This document shows, piece after piece, positions 1 through 5,202 of a stretch of 5,202 bases of DNA. Both the position numbers and the translations under genes were made by a program. The notes beneath the pieces are model-generated. The model saw nothing but the letters and a program-made list of their open reading frames with translations. It was not told the origin of the DNA and did no database searches. The DNA is from CAYSYH01 sp964435455. Lineage in GTDB: Bacteria; Patescibacteriota; WWE3; 2-01-FULL-39-13; JAACPI01. Location of the stretch: positions 1 to 5,202 of the forward strand of contig CAYSYH010000044.1 in NCBI GenBank assembly GCA_964435455.1, read 5' to 3'. Each line of letters opens with the position of its first letter. Position 1 is the stretch's first letter.

Positions 1-1501
1 TTGTGCTTGTTAGGTCTGTACCTGATGTTATGTTGTTACAGCTGCTCCATGATGGTGCACCGCTCATGTCTGCATTGCTGTCACTTCGTACCTTTACTGT
101 TACTGTACCACTACCGCTTGTTGTGTATGTTAATGTCCCCCAGTCTGCCGGATATTCTGCATTGAATATGTTCGAGGTTAGGGTCCCTGTGGAAAGATAA
201 GATAATTCTCTGCTCCCAATAGTTATAAAAGAATTTATTTGACTTTTATATTCGGCACCAACCCAACCATCACTACGAACAGATCTAGAAATCCTAAATT
301 CATCCATTTTTCCATTTAAAGGACGAACATAACCATCTCCTATAGTCAATGTTCTATTATTTATTTTTGGATAAGAAGAATTATAAGTTGCAGTTTTCCA
401 TAAGGATCCATTTCTATACCATTTATAGCTATTATTGCTAGAATTCCTAACAGCTGTAATATAAATCCAAGATCCATTGACCCCCGTACCCGAACCAGAA
501 AAATGATTTCCATAAGGAGAACCGTTACTACCGTTAGAACCAAAATACCAACTAATAGATGCATTAGTTTCTAAAGTCATTGTTCCCCAACCACCATAAG
601 AATGGTCAAAAGGATTCTGTCTTGCAGGAGAAGAATAATTATTACTATAAATCCAAAAAGAGATGGTTGTATCATTTGTTAAATCGGGCGCACCCCAACT
701 ACCTGTATTAATACCTGTACCAGAAGATAAATCAACAGAATTACCTATTTTTCCACTAACTCCTGTAGAGATACCCGAACTTGGGGTACCTTCTTTGGTA
801 GCGTGGGCACTATTATCAATAGAATTAGAACCACTGGTACCTGAGGGTTCACCAAAATGATATACATGGGAATATTCGCTACCCCACACACCTACTGGAT
901 CTTGAGCATCTGTAGCAGAGCTATTTCCATAATATATATAAATATAATCTGTATTTGAATTTTGATCTATTTGAGGAACTTTTACCCAAACTAAAGATTC
1001 TCCAGATTCATCCCACTTTTCAATTTCATAATCAAGTTCAGTAGTACCATCGCTATCTGTAAAACGTATATCTTCCCCATTATCCATAGTTAAAGAATAA
1101 TCAATATTAGAAGAGTTTAAAGTTACCAAAACAACAAAATTTGTTAAGGTATCACTTGTAGTACCTATATTTGAATCTGTATTATCAAATGTAATTTTTT
1201 TTCGGTAATTCCAAGAATTATTGTACCACGAACTTTTGTTACTAAGTGAAAATTGCCCAGAACTAATATCAACACCACTTGCACTTTCATATGTTGTTAC
1301 TGTACCAGTTACTACACCACTTGCTGTACCCCCACTCCAATCTGTTTGTGTCCATGGCGATGTGGATGCATATACTGGGGTGTTTGTGTTTAGTTTATTT
1401 AATATAGCTGCCCCCTGCAATAATGGTAATAGTGTGTATGTTATTAGGGAAATAAATATATATATACTATATGTCAGCTTCTTTATTGTGGTCTTTTTCA
1501 T
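1..1501 (-). CDS. Secreted DUF2341/LamG-domain surface protein, C-terminus outside window
   Basis: The frame stays open from ATG at 1501-1499 to the left edge, giving 500 codons and no stop; an in-frame TAG lies just upstream at 1516-1514, so this is the first ATG. Residues 1-45 read as a long signal peptide: a Lys-rich start (MKKTTIKK), a hydrophobic stretch about 11-33, and a likely cleavage after PVYA. A WTQTDWSGG segment follows (50-58). DUF2341 covers about 98-195, with IRFTDSDGTTELDYEIEKW and YIYIYYGN. A LamG/concanavalin-like fold covers about 205-430, with SFWIYS, the WYRNG turn and a GKMDEFRIS-R ending. Residues about 445-500 begin another Thr/Ser/Val-rich beta module (WGTLTYTTSGSGTVTVKV). 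Proteins of this architecture are common in Patescibacteria and are thought to be exported, perhaps binding carbohydrate or mediating attachment; the ligand is unknown. Codon usage changes along the gene: the last ~195 bases are richer in GC than the LamG part. Family assignment is strong, function is inference. Confidence 0.88.
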   Translation of the reverse strand, partial: MKKTTIKKLTYSIYIFISLITYTLLPLLQGAAILNKLNTNTPVYASTSPWTQTDWSGGTASGVVTGTVTTYESASGVDISSGQFSLSNKSSWYNNSWNYRKKITFDNTDSNIGTTSDTLTNFVVLVTLNSSNIDYSLTMDNGEDIRFTDSDGTTELDYEIEKWDESGESLVWVKVPQIDQNSNTDYIYIYYGNSSATDAQDPVGVWGSEYSHVYHFGEPSGTSGSNSIDNSAHATKEGTPSSGISTGVSGKIGNSVDLSSGTGINTGSWGAPDLTNDTTISFWIYSNNYSSPARQNPFDHSYGGWGTMTLETNASISWYFGSNGSNGSPYGNHFSGSGTGVNGSWIYITAVRNSSNNSYKWYRNGSLWKTATYNSSYPKINNRTLTIGDGYVRPLNGKMDEFRISRSVRSDGWVGAEYKSQINSFITIGSRELSYLSTGTLTSNIFNAEYPADWGTLTYTTSGSGTVTVKVRSDSNADMSGAPSWSSCNNITSGTDLTST

Positions 1502-1542
1502 TTTTAGGCAGGTCTATTTTTATGTTTTAATTAATTAAAATA

Positions 1543-1571
1543 AGTATAGCACTTTTATTAAAAAATTTAAG
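1543..1571 (-). promoter_or_regulatory. Extended -10 promoter candidate for the surface-protein gene
   Basis: Read on the minus strand, 1543-1551 gives TGCTATACT, an extended -10 (TGn followed by TATACT, one mismatch to TATAAT). The -35 position at 17-bp spacing holds only CTTAAA, a weak match, which is tolerated when the TGn extension is present. Transcription would start near 1536, giving a leader of about 35 nt. No Shine-Dalgarno sequence precedes the ATG. Confidence 0.5.
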
Positions 1572-1639
1572 TAAATATTAATACAATAAAAGTAATAAAC
1601 ATGTAATAAATTTAAGATACACATTAATTTAAAATATAT

Positions 1640-1675
1640 TACCCTAAGATATTACTACATATTGGGGTTAGGGTA
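1640..1675. repeat. Spaced 8-bp perfect inverted repeat TACCCTAA / TTAGGGTA
   Basis: TACCCTAA at 1640-1647 is mirrored by TTAGGGTA at 1668-1675, with 20 bp between. The GC triplets stand out in the surrounding A/T sequence. It lies about 90 bp or more upstream of both predicted promoters, so it could be a regulator-binding site for either gene or a weak hairpin. It is not followed by a T-run, so a terminator is unlikely. Function is unknown. Confidence 0.5.
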
Positions 1676-1741
1676 CAATTATAAAAAATAAATTTAAATA
1701 GTAAAATGTATTTAATAAGATAACTAAAAGATATACCTATA

Positions 1742-1749
1742 AACTAGTT
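1742..1749. promoter_or_regulatory. Candidate TrpR-type operator, AACTAGTT palindrome
   Basis: AACTAGTT is a perfect 8-bp palindrome with the CTAG core recognised by E. coli TrpR, and it matches the AACTAGTT octamer in the E. coli trp operator. A looser TACTA follows at 1752-1756, which could be a degraded second CTAG half-site. The site overlaps the first bases of the -35 box (1748-1753) of a gene that itself encodes a TrpR-superfamily protein. Negative autoregulation is inferred. Confidence 0.45.
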
Positions 1750-1776
1750 GATACTATAACAATAATATGCTACACT
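1748..1776 (+). promoter_or_regulatory. Sigma70-type promoter for the TrpR-like gene
   Basis: TTGATA (1748-1753) and TACACT (1771-1776) are separated by exactly 17 bp, and TGC immediately precedes the -10 to form an extended -10. Transcription would begin near 1783, leaving a leader of about 22 nt. The -10 region (TGCTACACT) closely resembles that of the divergent gene (TGCTATACT). Confidence 0.65.
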
Positions 1777-1804
1777 ATAAAAAGTATAAATAATTTAAAT
1801 AAAA

Positions 1805-2182
1805 ATGAGCAGAGTAGTTTTAACCGATCAAGAAAAAAAAGAATATTTTAAAAAATTTTTAGAAGCAATAGAGCACGCATACAAAACAAATAGATTGGCA
1901 GACTTTATATTGGATTTTTATAGCGATGCAGAAGTAGCATCTGCAATTAAAAGGTTAGAAGTTTTTAAAAGGCTAAACAGTGGACATAGTTACGCCCGAT
2001 TAAATAAAGAACTAAGCGTTAGTCCTATAACTGCAAGTAAAGTTTCAGCAGCCTTAAAAAACTCTTCAGAAAAATTTAGGATGTTACTAGAAGAACTTAG
2101 CCAAGAAGAACTACCAGTTAAACAAAAGAAAGAATCGGAACCTTCCACAATAAATGATAAAAGATCTACCTATTTAGGATAA
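1805..2182 (+). CDS. TrpR/YerC-superfamily DNA-binding regulator
   Basis: This is a 125-residue all-helical protein that lines up by eye with E. coli TrpR over residues about 11-99: the FLEAIEHAYKTNRLADF helices match TrpR helices A-B, and LNKELSVSPITASKVSAALK (67-86) matches the TrpR helix-turn-helix. Arg50 falls at the position of the tryptophan-contacting Arg54 of E. coli TrpR, but the equivalent of Arg84 is Lys79 and Gly85 becomes Val80, so tryptophan may not be the corepressor. TrpR family proteins act as cytoplasmic dimers on CTAG-containing operators. After residue 100 there is a polar, probably disordered tail rich in Lys, Glu and Ser, longer than in TrpR (about 108 residues). An in-frame TAA at 1796-1798 makes the ATG at 1805 the first usable start; no Shine-Dalgarno is present. 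The nearby genes are not tryptophan genes. A strong promoter and a CTAG palindrome lie just upstream. The family call is firm; target and ligand are unknown. Confidence 0.82.
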   Translation: MSRVVLTDQEKKEYFKKFLEAIEHAYKTNRLADFILDFYSDAEVASAIKRLEVFKRLNSGHSYARLNKELSVSPITASKVSAALKNSSEKFRMLLEELSQEELPVKQKKESEPSTINDKRSTYLG

Positions 2183-2198
2183 CTAAACATAAAACTAT

Positions 2199-2214
2199 TA
2201 CCCTTATACCCTTA
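2199..2214 (+). repeat. Tandem TACCCTTA x2
   Basis: The 8-mer TACCCTTA occurs twice head to tail between the TrpR-like gene and the phosphoesterase gene. It differs by one base from the arms of the inverted repeat at 1640-1675. It lies about 11 bp upstream of the candidate -35 box of the phosphoesterase. It may be a regulator site; nothing in the sequence proves it. Confidence 0.45.
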
Positions 2215-2224
2215 GGAAAAGAAA

Positions 2225-2255
2225 TTAACACTAAAATATATAAAAAAAGTATAAT
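2225..2255 (+). promoter_or_regulatory. Promoter candidate for the phosphoesterase gene
   Basis: A perfect TATAAT lies at 2250-2255, with TTAACA at 2225-2230 after a longer than ideal 19-bp spacer. A second TATAAT follows at 2258-2263 with no good -35. From the first -10, transcription would start near 2262, leaving about 9 nt before the GTG at 2271, so the mRNA would be nearly leaderless. AT-richness makes chance matches likely. Confidence 0.4.
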
Positions 2256-2270
2256 GATATAATAAATATT

Positions 2271-3074
2271 GTGAAAAAAATATTTTTTTTATTGTTAATA
2301 CTATTATTAGTTTTTTTTTATTTTGCAAAAAAAGATATATATAAAGAATCAGTAAGTAAATCACCAAAAAAAACAAAATATTCAAAAAGTGTAAAAATAG
2401 CATTATTAGCAGACACACATAATAACCAACAAGGATTAAAAAAATCCTTGGAAGAAAGCAAAAATTTAAAAGTAAATTATGTCATAGTATTAGGAGATTT
2501 TACTGACTACTCAGAAGTAAAATATTTAAAAGAACAAAAACAAATTTTAGATGAAGCAAATTTAGATTATTGTGTGGTTCCAGGAGACCATGACATTATA
2601 GGTAATAATAATAAGGAATTAAATGTAGAAGAATCAAACTTTTTTAAAATTTTTGAAAATAAAATTTGTAAGTTATATATAAAAAAATATAATATTGCAA
2701 TATTAATAAATCCATATAATTATAAAACCCTAAATAAAGAATACTTAAATAATTTTTATAACTTGCTAAGCAGTGACAAAATAAGCATATTAATAACAGA
2801 ACAACCTATATACAACCCCAAATCCAATATTTATATGGGGTTCTTTGATCAAAAAGTAAAAGAACAGGCTAAAGAAATATTAAAAAAACTACAAAATAAA
2901 GAAATGATTATAGTCTCTGCAGATACTCATTTTTTTAAGAAGTATAAAAAAGATAATTTGATTTTTTATAATTTAGGAGCAATTACTAATAAAAAAAATA
3001 TAACCAAACCTAATTTTGCTATTTTAGAAATAACAGATAACAATATAAAACTATACCAGAAAGAGATAGAGTAG
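2271..3074 (+). CDS. Membrane-anchored calcineurin-like metallophosphoesterase
   Basis: This 267-residue protein starts at GTG (2271); an in-frame TAA at 2241-2243 and the absence of any other ATG, GTG or TTG start in between or early in the frame support it. Residues 4-18 are a single hydrophobic helix after MKK, so it is probably a signal anchor with the catalytic part outside the cytoplasmic membrane; a Lys/Ser linker follows to about 41. The metallophosphoesterase motifs appear in order: ADTH (47-50, D-x-H), LGDFTD (74-79, GDxxD), PGDHD (104-108, variant of GNHD), TEQP (176-179, where families usually have a His), SADTH (216-220, in place of GHxH) and YNLGA (233-237). The first three predict a two-metal site for phosphoester hydrolysis; substrate unknown. 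The missing His at TEQP and first His at SADTH suggest a divergent subfamily or altered metal use. The gene is extremely AT-rich (only 5 G/C at 2641-2700) and Lys/Asn/Ile-rich. It follows the TrpR-like gene on the same strand by 88 bp. Confidence 0.75.
   Translation: MKKIFFLLLILLLVFFYFAKKDIYKESVSKSPKKTKYSKSVKIALLADTHNNQQGLKKSLEESKNLKVNYVIVLGDFTDYSEVKYLKEQKQILDEANLDYCVVPGDHDIIGNNNKELNVEESNFFKIFENKICKLYIKKYNIAILINPYNYKTLNKEYLNNFYNLLSSDKISILITEQPIYNPKSNIYMGFFDQKVKEQAKEILKKLQNKEMIIVSADTHFFKKYKKDNLIFYNLGAITNKKNITKPNFAILEITDNNIKLYQKEIE
2430..2450 (+). repeat. Perfect 8-bp hairpin with A5 loop inside the phosphoesterase gene
   Basis: CAAGGATT (2430-2437) pairs perfectly with AATCCTTG (2443-2450) around a loop of five A. 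It lies about 160 nt into the coding region. No T-run follows, so it is not an intrinsic terminator. It could form in the mRNA, or be chance in Lys-rich codons. Confidence 0.4.
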
Positions 3075-3078
3075 AAAT

Positions 3079-3558
3079 TTAACGCCCACTCTTCTCTTCA
3101 CCATAGTATACATATTTAAAATCACACTTGCCATAGCTAAATAATTCATTATCCTCAAAAAACCTTTTCAACTCTTTTTTAGCGGTTTCCAAACTATCGC
3201 TCGCATGTACTACATTAGCTTGGATACCCATAGAAAAATCCCCTCTAATAGTACCAGCGGGAGCAACTCGTCCTTTAGTAGGACCACATAATGATCTGAC
3301 AGTTGCTACGGCATCTAAACCCTGCCAAGCCATGGCAATAATTGGGGAGCTTTGCATAAACTCTTTTAAATCTTTAAAAAAAGGCTTATCTTTATGGTGT
3401 CCGTAATGTTCTTCAATTAATGCATCATGAACGCTAAGCATTTTTAAACCAATAAGCTTTAAACCCTTTCGTTCAAAACGGTGGATTATTTGACCTACTA
3501 AAGATCTTTGAAGCGCATCCGGTTTTAATAAAACTACAGTTGTTTCGGTATGTCCCAT
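3079..3558 (-). CDS. ndk: Nucleoside diphosphate kinase
   Basis: This is a complete 159-residue Ndk that moves the gamma phosphate from ATP to other nucleoside diphosphates through a phosphohistidine, in the cytoplasm. The nucleotide-site Lys is in LKPDALQR (Lys12), the HYGHHKDKPFFKDL segment is at 51-64, the GPTKGRVAPAGTIRGDFS loop is at 92-109, and the catalytic His118 lies in NVVHASDS (usually NxxHGSDS; the Gly to Ala change is also seen in other Ndk proteins). The family length is about 140-150; the extra residues are a C-terminal tail (SYGKCDFKYVYYGEEKSGR) after the usual end, with GEEK near the terminus. The ATG at 3558-3556 is placed right before the conserved first strand, and no Shine-Dalgarno is visible. 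It lies downstream of argS on the same strand with a 77-bp gap, and ends 4 bp from the stop of the convergent phosphoesterase gene. The gene is richer in GC than its neighbours (29 of 60 at 3241-3300). Confidence 0.97.
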   Translation of the reverse strand: MGHTETTVVLLKPDALQRSLVGQIIHRFERKGLKLIGLKMLSVHDALIEEHYGHHKDKPFFKDLKEFMQSSPIIAMAWQGLDAVATVRSLCGPTKGRVAPAGTIRGDFSMGIQANVVHASDSLETAKKELKRFFEDNELFSYGKCDFKYVYYGEEKSGR

Positions 3559-3574
3559 AAATAAAATTTAAATT

Positions 3575-3614
3575 TATACTAAGTATATAGTAACTACATT
3601 AAAATAAAATTCAA
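3575..3614 (-). promoter_or_regulatory. Weak promoter candidate for ndk, with TATACT-A-AGTATA palindrome
   Basis: On the minus strand a TATACT (3587-3582) or overlapping TATATA (3589-3584) could serve as -10 for ndk, with TTGAAT (3614-3609) as -35; spacing to these is 21 or 19 bp, which is poor. The palindrome TATACT-A-AGTATA (3575-3587) puts a -10-like hexamer on both strands. Cotranscription from argS is the alternative. Confidence 0.33.
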
Positions 3615-3633
3615 TAATTAATTAAAATAAAAT
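3598..3633. repeat. 13-bp direct repeat in the ndk-argS gap
   Basis: ATTAAAATAAAAT occurs at 3598-3610 and again, without mismatch, at 3621-3633, separated by TCAATAATTA (23-bp period). It fills most of the 77-bp spacer between argS and ndk. It is A/T-only, so chance duplication by slippage is plausible; no hairpin or T-run shows an intrinsic terminator for argS here. Confidence 0.5.
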
Positions 3634-3635
3634 AG

Positions 3636-5202
3636 CTATACTTTTTTAGGAGAAGGTATTCCCAAAAAGCTTAGTCCGCTTTTTAAGATAACTTGAACAG
3701 CTTTTGTTATTTGTAAGCGTTCATACTCCTTTTCACTATCTAATATTTTGTTTGAGGCATAAAAACTATTGAATTTTTGCGACAATCTATACAAATAATA
3801 ACAGATATAATGTGGAGAAAGTTCATGAAGAGACCTATAAAGTTCTTCTGAATATTTAAAGATTAAACGTAAAATGGATTTTTCTTTTTCATCTAAAATA
3901 TTTATATTTAAACCTTTAAATAATATATTAGATTTAGGAGCAGAGTTTAAAACAGAAGTTGCTCTAGCAAATGTATATTGAATATAAGGACCACTAAAAC
4001 CTTTTATATCGGTGGAATTTTTTAAATCAAATATTATATCTTCATATACATTGTATTTTAATAACTCAAATTTTAATGCTCCCAAAACAATATCCTTATG
4101 AGAGGGACCCTTGCCATACTGAGATTCTAACTGTTGAGAAATAGCTTTTATAAAATCTTCTAAACTAATTACAGAACCTTTTCTTCCACTCATCTTTACC
4201 CTATCTTTTTTTGTATCATATTTAATTCCTAATTTTTTAGCAGTATTTGGCGAAAGATATACAAAACCATAATTTACATGAAAATAATATTTGGATTGTT
4301 CCTTAAAACCTAACATATCTAAAGATTGGCGTACAACTTTTTGAGGATACGTTTGACTATTATCTATAATATTTACAACTCCTTTAGCATGAGTAAATTT
4401 ATTTAAACGTAAACCTTGATTAGTAGAAGTAATGTATAAAGACTTATCCAAATACCAATCTAATCTTTTATATTTAAAATCAGGTAAAAGTCCAAATTTC
4501 CATAGATGATAAGCAATGTCATTAGCTGTATAAGTAGGTACTCCGTTTGACCTAACTAATACTTTATCATCTCCATCTTTAAACTTAATAAGCCAGCATC
4601 CTTTCTTTTTACCAGAAGTAGCTTTATAAACATATTTGTTACTTTTTAATATTTTAAAGGTTTTTTCCCAAAGCTTATTAAAATAAATATCACGTTCTCT
4701 TACAATAACATCAAAAAAGATATTTAAATCCTTTAAATTTAAGAATATTCCTTTTAATATTTTATGTGTGATAATTTGAGCTATTTTTGAATCTTCGCTG
4801 TCTTCCTTAAGAATATTTTTGTGTATTTTAGATTTTTTTTGTTGGAGATATTTATCCGTTCTAAGTTTTTCTTCAGTATAAGAATAAGCCTTTGAGGCTA
4901 ATCTTACAAAACTTTTAGGCGTAACATTAGATGCATTGGTTAAATACCCCTCTTTATAAGCCAAAACAATAGAAGCTATCTGCTGACCAATATCATTTTG
5001 ATAATACTGAACAACTAGGTCATCGCCTGAAAAAGATATCAACTTAGCAAGAGAGTCACCTATTAAAGAATTCCTCAGGTGTCCTATGTGCATTTGTTTG
5101 TTAGGGTTTAATTGCGTGTGTTCTAAAGAGACACGCCCCCCTACCAAAGGAGGTAAAATATTTTTTAAATAGTTAGTTTTCTTTTTAAAAATATAATTTA
5201 AT
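3636..5202 (-). CDS. argS: Arginyl-tRNA synthetase, N-terminus outside window
   Basis: This class I synthetase charges tRNA-Arg with arginine in the cytoplasm. The frame is open to the right edge (522 full codons) and no true start is visible; the TTG at 5147-5145 sits inside the conserved LPPL-VGGRVSLEH stretch and is an internal Leu codon, not a start. Counting residues from that TTG, the motifs are: HIGH at 20-23 in MHIGHLRN (5090-5079), YYQNDIGQQIA at 48-58, LVRSNGVPTYTANDIAYHLWKF at 197-218 of the active site, KMSGRKG at 318-324 (the KMSKS signature), and GFSGPYIQYTFARATSVL at 383-400 opening the DALR anticodon-binding domain. Missing is the N-terminal additional domain, roughly 80-100 residues by comparison with usual lengths of 550-600. 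The C-terminus is GIPSPKKV, whereas most bacterial enzymes end in an Arg-Met pair after a similar GI stretch. ndk follows 77 bp downstream on the same strand. Confidence 0.96.
   Translation of the reverse strand, partial: LNYIFKKKTNYLKNILPPLVGGRVSLEHTQLNPNKQMHIGHLRNSLIGDSLAKLISFSGDDLVVQYYQNDIGQQIASIVLAYKEGYLTNASNVTPKSFVRLASKAYSYTEEKLRTDKYLQQKKSKIHKNILKEDSEDSKIAQIITHKILKGIFLNLKDLNIFFDVIVRERDIYFNKLWEKTFKILKSNKYVYKATSGKKKGCWLIKFKDGDDKVLVRSNGVPTYTANDIAYHLWKFGLLPDFKYKRLDWYLDKSLYITSTNQGLRLNKFTHAKGVVNIIDNSQTYPQKVVRQSLDMLGFKEQSKYYFHVNYGFVYLSPNTAKKLGIKYDTKKDRVKMSGRKGSVISLEDFIKAISQQLESQYGKGPSHKDIVLGALKFELLKYNVYEDIIFDLKNSTDIKGFSGPYIQYTFARATSVLNSAPKSNILFKGLNINILDEKEKSILRLIFKYSEELYRSLHELSPHYICYYLYRLSQKFNSFYASNKILDSEKEYERLQITKAVQVILKSGLSFLGIPSPKKV

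Larger units (their letters stand above)
1502..1804. other. Divergent intergenic region between surface protein and TrpR-like gene
   Basis: This 303-bp gene-free stretch is very AT-rich and separates two divergently transcribed genes. It holds a promoter candidate for each side, an AACTAGTT palindrome, and a spaced 8-bp inverted repeat, each listed separately. A weak AT-only inverted repeat, TTAAATA/TATTTAA (1694-1700 and 1709-1715), is also present. I see no open frame with coding character and no RNA gene in it. Confidence 0.7.

Noticed and set aside
3..200. Plus-strand open frame starting at 3
   Set aside because: It lies opposite the reading frame of the surface protein and has no family resemblance; the minus-strand frame is open for 500 codons with recognisable domains.
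361..564. Minus-strand open frame in the LamG region
   Set aside because: It is in a different frame from the surface protein and its hydrophobic sequence comes from out-of-frame reading of the LamG domain.
663..1538. Plus-strand open frames at 663-860 and 1221-1538
   Set aside because: Both are antisense shadows of the surface-protein gene, with no family match and no start context.
1640..1675. Telomere-like TTAGGG repeat
   Set aside because: There is only one copy per arm, no tandem array, and the setting is a bacterial intergenic region.
2212..2418. Minus-strand hydrophobic open frame
   Set aside because: It is the antisense of the A-rich start of the phosphoesterase gene; Lys/Asn codons read backward give Phe/Leu/Ile runs.
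2430..2450. Hairpin as an intrinsic terminator
   Set aside because: It is inside a coding region and is followed by GGAAG instead of a T-run.
5145..5147. TTG as the start of argS
   Set aside because: The frame and conserved sequence continue upstream (LPPL before VGGRVSLEH), so the real start lies beyond the window.
1..5202. Alternative genetic code (TGA as Gly)
   Set aside because: About 1,570 codons in five genes have no in-frame TGA, while GGA and GGT are common for glycine.
1..5202. CRISPR array, tRNA, rRNA or insertion sequence
   Set aside because: No regularly spaced repeats of suitable length, no cloverleaf or rRNA-like sequence, and no transposase or terminal inverted repeats were seen.

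Overview
The window looks like a piece of a small-genome, AT-rich bacterium of the Candidate Phyla Radiation (Patescibacteria). The evidence is a long secreted DUF2341 plus LamG-type repeat protein, a TrpR/YerC-like regulator, short gene spacing, near-absence of Shine-Dalgarno sequences, and lineage-typical variants of ndk and argS. The exact lineage cannot be fixed from this sequence. None of the five genes contains an in-frame TGA, and the stops visible are TAA and TAG, so recoding of TGA to glycine (SR1/Gracilibacteria) is not supported.

Layout, left to right. (1) Positions 1-1501, minus strand: the N-terminal 500 residues of a secreted DUF2341/LamG surface protein that runs off the left edge. 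(2) Positions 1502-1804: a divergent intergenic region with an extended -10 promoter on each side, an 8-bp inverted repeat, and an AACTAGTT palindrome overlapping the -35 box of the rightward gene. (3) Positions 1805-2182, plus: a TrpR-superfamily DNA-binding protein. (4) Positions 2271-3074, plus: a membrane-anchored calcineurin-like phosphoesterase with a GTG start and altered metal-site motifs. (5) Positions 3079-3558, minus: nucleoside diphosphate kinase (ndk), convergent with the phosphoesterase and separated by only 4 bp. (6) Positions 3636-5202, minus: arginyl-tRNA synthetase (argS), missing its N-terminus at the right edge.

argS and ndk are housekeeping genes on one strand and could be cotranscribed. 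The left half is accessory in character: a modular surface protein, a regulator and an exported phosphoesterase. No mobile element, RNA gene, CRISPR array or recognisable new multi-gene system is visible. The most interesting signal is the possible autoregulatory TrpR-type operator. Next are the unusual metal-site residues of the phosphoesterase and the compositional mosaic of the surface protein.
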